Positions 25,017 to 30,980 of a stretch of DNA of 30,980 bases are shown one piece after another. Below the pieces are notes generated by a model. It had not been told where the DNA came from, did no database searches, and saw nothing but the letters and a program-made list of their open reading frames with translations. This DNA is from Phoenicibacter sp963592435. GTDB taxonomy: Bacteria > Actinomycetota > Coriobacteriia > Coriobacteriales > Eggerthellaceae. The stretch spans positions 1 through 30,980 of the forward strand of contig CAVAWT010000018.1 of NCBI GenBank assembly GCA_963592435.1, in the 5' to 3' direction. Position 1 is the stretch's first letter. Every line of letters starts with the position of its first letter. The translations under genes were made by a program, and so were the position numbers.

Positions 25017-25194
25017 AAAATTTTACTCCAATCGTTTAATAATGTTTGAAAACCACACATAACATTTTACTCTTTTTTAACACTCGACAATCTAAAAATT
25101 CGACGAACAGCGTTTTTTGTTTTTATCTCCTCCAAAGTTGAATTGAAAGTTTTATAATAAATTAGTTTATTTTGTTAATAAAAAAGGAGGGGCT
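25017..25194. promoter_or_regulatory. Divergent intergenic region between grdC and the nucleoside hydrolase gene
   Basis: On the plus strand a TATAAT (25153-25158) lies about 36 bases before the hydrolase ATG, with no good -35. On the minus strand AT-rich text such as TTGTCG with TAAAAT 15 bases downstream could serve grdC, but weakly. No clear operator was seen. Confidence 0.4.
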
Positions 25195-26136
25195 ATGCCT
25201 ATCAAAGTCATTCACGATTGCGACCCAGGTCACGACGACGCTGTGGCGATGTTGCTTGCAATCGGAAATCCAAACATAGAGCTTTTGGGCGTCACAACTG
25301 TCGGAGGCAACCAGAGCCTTGACAAGGTAACCTACAACGCGCGTGCTGTCCTAACCATGGCAGGGGTAAACGATGTGCCTGTTTGCGCTGGATGCGACCG
25401 CCCAATCATACGAGATCTCGAAGTTGCAGCGTCCATTCACGGAGAAACTGGTCTCGACGGCGTTGAGTTGCCTGAACCGACAGTTCCTCTGCAAGACATG
25501 CATGCTGTCGAATTCATAATTAAAACAATTATGGAAAATGAACCGAACACTGTGACAATTGTGCCGACTGGTCCTCTCACCAACATTGCGATGGCGGCGC
25601 GTCTGGAACCGAAAATTGTTGATCGAGTTAAAGAAATAGTTCTCATGGGTGGCGGTTATCACACAGGAAACTGGAGCGCTGTCGCAGAGTTCAACATAAA
25701 AGTTGACCCAGACGCAGCACACATTGTCTTCAACGAACCTTGGAAAGTGACGATGGTCGGTCTTGATTTGTCCCACCAAGCACTTTGCACGCCTGAAGTG
25801 CAAGGGAAAATTGACGACATCGGGACACCACTTGCTCACTTTGTTTCTGGACTCATGGATTTCTTCAGATTGACCTATCAACAAAATCAAGACTTCGTTG
25901 ATCCCCCAGTTCACGACCCATGCCCAATGGCCTATCTCATCGACCCATCCGTTATTCAAATGAGAAGGTGCCCTGTGACTGTCGAGATCCACGGAACAGA
26001 AACTCTTGGAATGACTGTTGCAGATTTGCGAGGGCCAGAACCATCAGAAGATGAATGTCACACTCAAGTTGCGACAAAGCTTGACTTCGACAAATTCTGG
26101 AATTTGGTAATTGATGCCGTTAAAACAATCGGCTAG
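25195..26136 (+). CDS. Pyrimidine/purine nucleoside hydrolase
   Basis: 313 aa enzyme of the inosine-uridine preferring nucleoside hydrolase family, cleaving ribonucleosides to base and ribose. The calcium-binding motif HDCDPGHDDAVAML has Asp8, Asp10, Asp14 and Asp15 near the N-terminus. Other family motifs are TIVPTGPLTNIAMA, VLMGGGY, EFNIKVDPDAAHIVF and the late VHDPCPMAYLIDP with His/Asp. ATG at 25195 follows AAGGAGGGG. Substrate preference (RihA/B/C type) cannot be told by eye. The following transporter and ribokinase genes fit a nucleoside salvage operon. Confidence 0.92.
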   Translation: MPIKVIHDCDPGHDDAVAMLLAIGNPNIELLGVTTVGGNQSLDKVTYNARAVLTMAGVNDVPVCAGCDRPIIRDLEVAASIHGETGLDGVELPEPTVPLQDMHAVEFIIKTIMENEPNTVTIVPTGPLTNIAMAARLEPKIVDRVKEIVLMGGGYHTGNWSAVAEFNIKVDPDAAHIVFNEPWKVTMVGLDLSHQALCTPEVQGKIDDIGTPLAHFVSGLMDFFRLTYQQNQDFVDPPVHDPCPMAYLIDPSVIQMRRCPVTVEIHGTETLGMTVADLRGPEPSEDECHTQVATKLDFDKFWNLVIDAVKTIG

Positions 26137-26155
26137 AAAGGTAGTTTTTAAGAAA

Positions 26156-27562
26156 ATGACTGACGGAAAAACCTTAGATCAGGGCGGAAAATCGATCGTT
26201 TCTCTCATGATTGCACTTCTTGTTGCAATTTTTGCTTTCCAGCTCAACTCTTCCATGCTCACACCTGCGCTTGTTCAGATGCAAACCGAGCTCAACACGA
26301 CCGCAGTTGAAATCGGTAACACCCAGACAGTGTTTTTCACTGCTTGTGCGCTGTTCTCGCTCTTTTTACCTCGCTTGGCTGATCACCTTGGGAGGCGGAA
26401 AGTTCTGACAGGAATGCTTGCAATAACAGCTATTGGATGCATTGTCAGTGCAATGGCTTCAAACATAACTTTTTTGCTGATTGGGCGCGTCATGCAAGGC
26501 GTTGCTGGACCAATCGTTCCAATGTGCCTCATAATGTTGCATCAAAGAGTCACCGAAGACAAAAAATACGCAAAATTAATGGCAATTTTAACATCAGTAA
26601 ATGGAGGCATTGCTGGAGTCGACGCACTTCTTGGTGGCTGGCTCACAACTGCCTTCGGTTTTCGCTCAGTCTTCCTGACGATGGCGGTTGTTGCAATTCT
26701 CGCTGTCATTTTGGTGTTGCTCTTTTCAGAAGAAAGCAAGTCGGAGCAATCTGTTCATGTTGATGTTGTTGGAATGATAACTCTCGGCATCGCATTTTTG
26801 GCGGCATATCTAGCAATCAACGAGCTCCAACAAGCCACAATCAGACCTGTTGTTTTGGCAGTTCTCATTGTTGTGGCAGCGATTTTCTTCGTCATCTTCT
26901 GGAACGTTGAAAAGAAGAAAAGCGATCCGATGGTGTCAACGAAATATCTCAAACAGCGTCGCACGTGGGCACTTCTGACAACAACCCTTCTCACTATGAT
27001 GGGTGTTTTTGCAATAATGAATGGAGTCGTTCCAGCAATTGCGCAAGATCCAGAAATGGGAATTAACTTAGGCGCGGACATCGTCAGCTTTGCAACTTTG
27101 ACGCCTTATGCATTGATCGGGCTTGTTTTTGGACCTGTCGCAGGCATATTGGCTTCAAAATTCGGCTATCACGCAGTTTTAAAAGGAGGACTTCTCGTTA
27201 GCATTGTTGGTGTTTTGTTCGGGATTTATCTCTGCACAAACCCAACCGTGCCTGCAATCGTGGGCATCAGTGTTGTGCTTGGCTTTTCCTATGCAGGAAC
27301 TGCGAACATCATGTTAAATGGTCTCGGAATTGTTCTTTCTCCAAAAGACAACACTGGCTATCTTCCTGGAATGAACGCAGGCGCTTTCAACCTTGGAGCT
27401 GGTCTTTCCTATGCTGTCCTTTATTCAGCAATGAATGCTTTCACACTTTCATCTGGAGCAACTGCTGGATATGTTGCATCCTTTGTTGCTGGAGCAATTC
27501 TTCTGTGCTTGGCTCTCGCAATGTCCTTGCTGATCCCTAAAGCAGAAAATTGCGAGGAATAA
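26156..27562 (+). CDS. Major facilitator superfamily transporter (DHA2-like), probable nucleoside-pathway permease
   Basis: 468 aa from the chosen ATG, with about 12-14 hydrophobic segments. MFS motif A is seen as LPRLADHLGRRKVL and a motif C-like GRVMQGVAGPIVPM follows, pointing to the drug/H+ antiporter-2 type by sequence. The gene lies between a nucleoside hydrolase and a ribokinase, 19 bases after the former, so import of nucleosides or ribose is a reasonable guess but is not shown by sequence. The frame is open to 26111, inside the hydrolase gene. ATG at 26156 is preferred as the start of the recognisable protein; its ribosome site is weak (AAAGGT, far upstream). Confidence 0.8.
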   Translation: MTDGKTLDQGGKSIVSLMIALLVAIFAFQLNSSMLTPALVQMQTELNTTAVEIGNTQTVFFTACALFSLFLPRLADHLGRRKVLTGMLAITAIGCIVSAMASNITFLLIGRVMQGVAGPIVPMCLIMLHQRVTEDKKYAKLMAILTSVNGGIAGVDALLGGWLTTAFGFRSVFLTMAVVAILAVILVLLFSEESKSEQSVHVDVVGMITLGIAFLAAYLAINELQQATIRPVVLAVLIVVAAIFFVIFWNVEKKKSDPMVSTKYLKQRRTWALLTTTLLTMMGVFAIMNGVVPAIAQDPEMGINLGADIVSFATLTPYALIGLVFGPVAGILASKFGYHAVLKGGLLVSIVGVLFGIYLCTNPTVPAIVGISVVLGFSYAGTANIMLNGLGIVLSPKDNTGYLPGMNAGAFNLGAGLSYAVLYSAMNAFTLSSGATAGYVASFVAGAILLCLALAMSLLIPKAENCEE

Positions 27563-27587
27563 GTTTTAGGTTTTAAGTAGCAATTAA

Positions 27588-28502
27588 ATGCAGAACTTTA
27601 ATAGAAAAATAATCGTTTTTGGCAGTCTCAACATGGATCTCTCGATTGAGTGCGACCATCAGCCAGAGATTGGAGAGACTGCCATCGGCAAAAAATTCAT
27701 AACGAACGCGGGTGGCAAAGGTGCCAACCAAGCAGTCGCTTGTGCAAAAATGGGTGGCACAGTTCACATGATTGGCTCGGTTGGAAAAGACATGAATGGC
27801 GATCACATGATCGCCTCTCTCAACTCGCATGGTGTCGATTGCAACAAAATTTTTCAGGTGAGTGAGCATCCGACAGGAATCGCGATGATAACTCGCATCG
27901 GTGGAAACAATTTCATCATCGTTGACGCTGGCGCAAACGTCTCGACGAACATTGAAACAATCTGCGATGCCCTCGACGAAGTTGCTATCACCAACGACAT
28001 ATTCTTAACGCAGCTCGAATGTGACATTGAGACAACTTGGATCGCTCTTCACGAAGCAAAAAGCAGAGGGCTCTACACAGTCATAAATCCTGCCCCAGCG
28101 AAGCCTGTGCCAGATCAAGTGTTGGCAACGCTTGACATGATCGTCGTCAATGAAACTGAATGTGAAATCATAACTGGGATTTATCCAGAGGACAAAGTTT
28201 CAGCCAAAGAGGCATCGAAAACTCTTCAGATGAAGGGAGTAAAAACTGTCGTTATAACGCTTGGCGAGCGTGGATCGCTTGTCTTCGACGCTGATGAGGT
28301 GATCGAGTCAGTCCCCCCAGAAACGGAAGCAATTGACACAACTTGCGCAGGTGACACCTACATCGGCGCACTTCTCGCTTCAATTTCGCGCGGAGAGGCA
28401 CTTCGCGACAGCATTGAAATCGCAACGAAAGCTTCCGCTCTGACAACGACAAAAATCGGTGCTCAGCAGTCCATCCCAACGCTTGAGATGCTGAACTGCT
28501 GA
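27588..28502 (+). CDS. rbsK: Ribokinase
   Basis: 304 aa PfkB-family sugar kinase. The N-terminus has IIVFGSLNMDLSIECDHQPE and NAGGKGANQAVACAKMGG. The C-terminal signature DTTCAGDTYIGALLA has the catalytic Asp (about 255) and anion hole. The GGKGANQAVA motif with Asn/Lys is typical of ribokinases rather than fructokinases. It would phosphorylate ribose freed by the nucleoside hydrolase. ATG at 27588, 25 bases after the transporter, with only a weak ribosome site; one TTAGGTT heptamer lies in this gap. Confidence 0.92.
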   Translation: MQNFNRKIIVFGSLNMDLSIECDHQPEIGETAIGKKFITNAGGKGANQAVACAKMGGTVHMIGSVGKDMNGDHMIASLNSHGVDCNKIFQVSEHPTGIAMITRIGGNNFIIVDAGANVSTNIETICDALDEVAITNDIFLTQLECDIETTWIALHEAKSRGLYTVINPAPAKPVPDQVLATLDMIVVNETECEIITGIYPEDKVSAKEASKTLQMKGVKTVVITLGERGSLVFDADEVIESVPPETEAIDTTCAGDTYIGALLASISRGEALRDSIEIATKASALTTTKIGAQQSIPTLEMLNC

Positions 28503-28598
28503 ACTGATAAAATTCCTCACAGCAACTTATCGCTAAATTTCTGATAATCCAATGAAAATTTAATAAATTTATTAATTCGTAAAATGCCTGCATGCGCA

Positions 28599-28643
28599 GG
28601 GTCTGACCCCCTGCATTTCTCCAGCGTACGCAGGGTCTGACCC
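28599..28643. repeat. Pair of GGGTCTGACCC palindromic repeats
   Basis: Cores at 28599-28609 and 28633-28643, spaced 34 bp, separated by a segment with TTTCTCCAGCGTACGCA. They lie in the converging gap after rbsK, next to a heptamer tract. Confidence 0.85.
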
Positions 28644-28650
28644 CTTAAGA

Positions 28651-28677
28651 GGTGTTAGGTGTTAGGTGTTAGGTTTT
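28651..28677. repeat. Heptamer tract (TTAGGTG/TTAGGTT), about 3.5 units
   Basis: GGTG, then two TTAGGTG and one TTAGGTT units in tandem. The same unit recurs at 29502-29515 and 30778-30865. The rest of 28503-28732 shows no gene. Confidence 0.85.
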
Positions 28678-28732
28678 AAAAAATCATGGTAGCCATAGAA
28701 AAAACCAGAAACGGACGGTCTTTAGAAACAAG

Positions 28733-29179
28733 TTAAAGTAAATCAACAATGTCATAAACTATGTTGTTTGCTTCGAACCACTGCAACAGTTCCATCGGGG
28801 AAAGTGCGCGAATTTTTGACAGTTTGAAATCCTTTTGATTTCTTGTAATGATGAAATCGGCGCTTATGGTTTCAGCACAAGCTGCAACGACTGAATCTTC
28901 AAAGTCGGTCCAGCGCCTTTTCAGTGCACTTGCAATTTCGCTTTGTGTAACAGGCGCAAGCTTCAAAAAGTCAAGGTCGGTCTCAATTATTTCCTGAGCT
29001 CGCAAACTTCCATATTCCTTAGCCAAAAAATAATTTATGTCGTTCACGGTTGATGCCGAAATGAAGTTCTCTGTTTCGCCCAAACATCCAAGCAAAGTGA
29101 CAGTGCGAGAGTCGTGGTAAAAGGGTGCTCTGCGCAACAAATAATCAAGAACAATGTTAGTGTCCAGAAACAGTCGCAT
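28733..29179 (-). CDS. PIN-domain toxin (VapC-like ribonuclease)
   Basis: 148 aa PIN-domain protein. Acidic metal-binding residues are in RLFLDTNIVLDYLL (Asp6), WTDFEDSVVAACAE and ADFIITRNQKDF. Such proteins usually cleave RNA in toxin-antitoxin pairs. ATG at 29179 is chosen (GAGG with 6-base spacing) rather than TTG four codons earlier. It overlaps the preceding antitoxin gene by 23 bases, as coupled modules do. The toxin is PIN but the antitoxin is RelB/DinJ-like. Confidence 0.85.
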   Translation of the reverse strand: MRLFLDTNIVLDYLLRRAPFYHDSRTVTLLGCLGETENFISASTVNDINYFLAKEYGSLRAQEIIETDLDFLKLAPVTQSEIASALKRRWTDFEDSVVAACAETISADFIITRNQKDFKLSKIRALSPMELLQWFEANNIVYDIVDLL

Positions 29180-29447
29180 ATCTATCCTCAAGCCTAGCGC
29201 GCTTTAAATCTTCATCGGTTGCATCCTCAAACCCCCGAACATAAATTGAGTCAATCCGAGCAATTTTTTCCTTAGCCTTCGCAAAATCCACCCTTTCGGC
29301 AGTCAAAAATTGAACATCGTTGTTAATTGCAACCTGTTCAAACATTTGCCGAATGGCATCCGAAGCCGTGAGCCCTCTTTGCTGCAAAATACCAACAGCT
29401 TTGTCTTTTAAATCGGAATCGATCCTCGATGTAACAACAGTTTCCAT
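29157..29447 (-). CDS. RelB/DinJ-like antitoxin paired with the PIN toxin
   Basis: 96 aa. The N-terminus VVTSRIDSDLKDKAVGILQQ followed by GLTASDAIRQMF is a ribbon-helix-helix DNA-binding domain of RelB/DinJ type. The acidic C-terminal half would bind the toxin. ATG at 29447 with AAAGGTG upstream. A -10 TATAAT (29481-29486, minus) and direct repeats (29461-29477) precede it. It neutralises the downstream PIN protein and likely represses the operon. Confidence 0.82.
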   Translation of the reverse strand: METVVTSRIDSDLKDKAVGILQQRGLTASDAIRQMFEQVAINNDVQFLTAERVDFAKAKEKIARIDSIYVRGFEDATDEDLKRARLEDRYATVSGH

Positions 29448-29460
29448 GGAAGCACCTTTT

Positions 29461-29486
29461 GTAATACGAGTAATACGTTAATTATA
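29461..29486 (-). promoter_or_regulatory. Promoter -10 and direct-repeat operator of the RelB/PIN operon
   Basis: Two 8-base direct repeats GTAATACG (29461-29468 and 29470-29477) lie just downstream of TATAAT (rc of 29481-29486). The -35 region falls on the heptamer repeat at 29502-29515 and is not consensus. Confidence 0.6.
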
Positions 29487-29501
29487 GCACAACAGCAGGG
29501 G

Positions 29502-29515
29502 TTAGGTGTTAGGTT
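29502..29515. repeat. Two heptamer units (TTAGGTG, TTAGGTT)
   Basis: A short copy of the heptamer family, between the RelB/PIN promoter and the end of the broken yoeB gene. Confidence 0.75.
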
Positions 29516-29520
29516 CAAAA

Positions 29521-29785
29521 CTACCTGTCACCATAATGTGTTTTGCATTGAACAATCTCGAGTAAATCGCCATTGATCCTGAACACAAGTCTGTTTTTGC
29601 CGTCAATCCTAACACTCCAAAAGCCAGAGAGATCGCCCTTTAGTGGTTCTGGTTTCCCAGAACAGGCATATCCGTTTCTTGAGATGTCCTTGATGAGCGA
29701 GTTTATTTTCTTGACTAGTTTTTTTGTCCTGTTGTTGCCAAGAAACGTATTCCTGCCAAGCGTCAGTGTGCCAAACAATCTTCAA
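29521..29785 (-). pseudogene. yoeB: YoeB-family mRNA interferase toxin with a one-base frameshift
   Basis: The N-terminal part LKIVWHTDAWQEYVSWQQQD is encoded from TTG 29785. The rest, LVKKINSLIKDISRNGY to CKTHYGDR, is one frame away. The join falls on a run of seven A's (T's at 29719-29725 on the plus strand); six A's would give DKKLVKKINSLI, a seamless YoeB of about 87 aa (E. coli YoeB is 84). The catalytic-type residues are all still encoded: Glu in GKPEPLKG, Arg in VRIDGKNRLV and His in THYGDR. The ribosome site GAGG lies 6 bases before TTG, which is one base behind the antitoxin stop. It is either a recently inactivated gene, a slippage-controlled one, or a sequencing error in a homopolymer. 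Confidence 0.85.
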
Positions 29786-29786
29786 T

Positions 29787-30038
29787 TTAAGCCTCAATTA
29801 GCTCATGGGTCACCAGATTGTTATCATTGTTGACGTCTTCGATTCTCGAACGCAAAACCGCAACATTGGCATCGGAATAGAAAGGGTCTGCTGAAACATC
29901 AAAGGGCACTCTGCGCTCGCGACCCAAACGTTTTAGGTAAATGTTAATCGCAGTTGACAGCGACATGCCAATCTCAGAGCAAACGCTTTCCGCCTGCATT
30001 TTAACGTTATCGTCAACCCTTAAACTGATTTGAGACAT
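29787..30038 (-). CDS. RelB/DinJ-family antitoxin paired with the YoeB-like toxin
   Basis: 83 aa. MSQISLRVDDNVKMQAESVC followed by IGMSLSTAINIYLKRL is a ribbon-helix-helix domain of RelB/DinJ; the C-terminal acidic part would wrap the toxin. ATG at 30038 is chosen because AGGAG lies 5 bases upstream; the open frame extends 20 codons further but includes the promoter. YoeB toxins more often pair with Phd/YefM antitoxins, so the pairing is unusual though not unique. It appears intact while its toxin gene is frameshifted. Confidence 0.87.
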   Translation of the reverse strand: MSQISLRVDDNVKMQAESVCSEIGMSLSTAINIYLKRLGRERRVPFDVSADPFYSDANVAVLRSRIEDVNNDNNLVTHELIEA

Positions 30039-30065
30039 AATCACTCCTTTTTTTATAATGAAACA

Positions 30066-30094
30066 ATTATATAGCATTTGGTAGCATTTGTAAA
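30066..30094 (-). promoter_or_regulatory. Promoter and direct-repeat operator of the RelB/YoeB operon
   Basis: Minus strand TTTACA (30089-30094), 17 bases and TATAAT (30066-30071). The spacer holds two direct copies of CAAATGCTA (rc of 30072-30080 and 30082-30090) with a 10-bp period, suited to side-by-side ribbon-helix-helix dimers. Confidence 0.8.
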
Positions 30095-30164
30095 GCATGC
30101 TGCTTTTAATTAGTTAACATTCTAGTGTCAGGTTTCGGGCTTGCAATCATGAATAGAATTATGA

Positions 30165-30467
30165 TTAAACCAACCTGCCATAGTCCTGAGAACCGTGAAA
30201 CACGTGCAAAACGAAAACTTGCTCGCCTTCAACAATGTAAATCAAAACATAGTTGTTAACTGGCGCAACTCTTCCATTAAATGCCTCAATTTCGGGTCTT
30301 GTTGAAATTCCATAAAGTTCAGGCAATTCTGTAAGAATGTCGACCTGTTTGTTGACCTTAGCAAGAAAGTTGTCCTTAGCCTGCTTGGAATGTAATTCAT
30401 TTTCTAAGTAGTTGCAAATTGAGAGAATCTCACTTTGAGCAACTTCTGTTATTCTAACATCAAACAC
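30165..30467 (-). CDS. RelE/ParE-superfamily toxin
   Basis: 100 aa. DVRITEVAQSEILSICNYLE, ILTELPELYGIS and the ending VAPVNNYVLIYIVEGEQVFV with LHVFHGSQDYGRLV match the RelE/ParE superfamily (plasmid-stabilisation type). Whether it targets gyrase or mRNA cannot be judged. The start is GTG at 30467, 5 bases after the upstream antitoxin stop, with no strong ribosome site, suggesting coupling. The frame is intact. Confidence 0.85.
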   Translation of the reverse strand: MFDVRITEVAQSEILSICNYLENELHSKQAKDNFLAKVNKQVDILTELPELYGISTRPEIEAFNGRVAPVNNYVLIYIVEGEQVFVLHVFHGSQDYGRLV

Positions 30468-30472
30468 CAGCG

Positions 30473-30661
30473 TTAAAGGCTTTTAAGAAATTCGCGCATT
30501 GATGAAGTTTTTCCATCACGGACCTGTTTAATTGCCATTCTCATTTGCTTTTCCAGCTCATCAGAATATGAACAATCTTTTTCTCCAGACGCTCTTGGAA
30601 CAAACGGATTTGATCTTTCTTGTTGAACTTCGTTATGTTTAACTGGCGCACAAACAGGCAT
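30473..30661 (-). CDS. Putative antitoxin of the ParE-type pair
   Basis: 62 aa from ATG 30661 (AAGGA about 7 bases upstream). The C-terminal part ELEKQMRMAIKQVRDGKTSS followed by MREFLKSL resembles the end of short antitoxins paired with RelE/ParE toxins. The N-terminal part is not recognised. The frame stays open upstream for about 20 more codons without ATG, GTG or an extra well-placed start, so it could be a shortened form of a longer protein. The pairing is supported by position. Confidence 0.65.
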   Translation of the reverse strand: MPVCAPVKHNEVQQERSNPFVPRASGEKDCSYSDELEKQMRMAIKQVRDGKTSSMREFLKSL

Positions 30662-30980
30662 TAGCAATCCTTCGTCAAACTTCTCTGAGGGACTTCCCCC
30701 ATAACTTGGAGATGGCTTTACAATCGCGCCACCTTATGCATAATTTATACTACATTTCTTGTTGATAATTCCCTGAATTAGGTGTTAGGTGTTAGGTTTT
30801 AGGTTTTAGGTTTTAGGTTTTAGGTGTTAGGTGTTAGGTGTTAGGTGTTAGGTTTTAGGTGTTAGAAAATCATAAATTACACTTTGTAACTTATTTGCTA
30901 AAAACAGGGATTACTCTGGCAAAACATTCATGGCTACATATAATCCTCTCATGCTGTTTTTTCGACGGAAATGAACGGCT
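30662..30980. other. Gene-free right end
   Basis: It contains the long heptamer tract (30778-30865) and AT-rich text. A possible -10 (TATAAA, minus, near 30746) could serve the ParE-type operon. No gene is recognised to the window edge. Confidence 0.45.
30778..30865. repeat. Heptamer tandem tract, 12 units plus 4 bases
   Basis: Units in order: two TTAGGTG, four TTAGGTT, four TTAGGTG, one TTAGGTT, one TTAGGTG and a final TTAG. Variation is confined to the last base of the unit. Confidence 0.95.

Noticed and set aside
25017..25194. Glycine riboswitch upstream of grdC
   Set aside because: None of the conserved tandem aptamer sequences is visible; the region is simply AT-rich.

Overview
The window looks like chromosomal DNA of a low-to-moderate G+C (about 40-45% by eye) Gram-positive anaerobe. 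Three things suggest an actinobacterium of the class Coriobacteriia: the order rimP-nusA-infB-rbfA-nrnA-truB-ribF, surface proteins carrying DUF5648-type and Listeria-Bacteroides (InlB B) repeats, and component C of a glycine/sarcosine/betaine-type reductase. This placement is inferred from gene content; no 16S or similar marker is present.

Left part (1-5570): a secreted phosphatidylinositol-specific phospholipase C with a long repeat tail, then tRNA-Ser(UGA) and tRNA-Arg(ACG). Directly after tRNA-Arg comes a small accessory island. It holds a foldback repeat, an AbiEi/AbiEii toxin-antitoxin pair with a 15+15 bp operator palindrome over its promoter, a frame-broken C-terminal remnant of a type I restriction specificity subunit (hsdS), and a second, half copy of the foldback element.

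Middle (5573-12230): a riboflavin uptake operon (ribU-ecfA-ecfA-ecfT) preceded by an FMN riboswitch, a second large modular surface protein, and a radical SAM protein of the BioB/HydE type. Next (12233-22006) come a K+-dependent-type membrane pyrophosphatase and the translation/RNA operon, read leftward as rimP-nusA-infB-rbfA-nrnA-truB-ribF. The operon has a strong promoter followed by an intrinsic-terminator-like hairpin before rimP, suggesting attenuation. RibF has only the FMN adenylyltransferase half.

Right part: grdC-grdD on the minus strand, without the rest of the grd cluster. Divergent from it is a nucleoside salvage operon (nucleoside hydrolase, MFS transporter, ribokinase). From 28733 to 30661 three toxin-antitoxin modules are stacked: RelB/PIN, RelB/YoeB and a ParE-type pair. 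The yoeB gene is broken by one extra base in an A7 run.

Two dispersed repeat families recur between genes: palindromes with core GGGTCTGACCC at 33-34 bp spacing, and heptamer tracts TTAGGTG/TTAGGTT. I did not find a wholly new multi-gene system. The observations most worth following are the rimP-nusA leader, the kinase-less RibF beside a riboflavin-import operon, the foldback-bracketed AbiE island, and the frameshifted YoeB.
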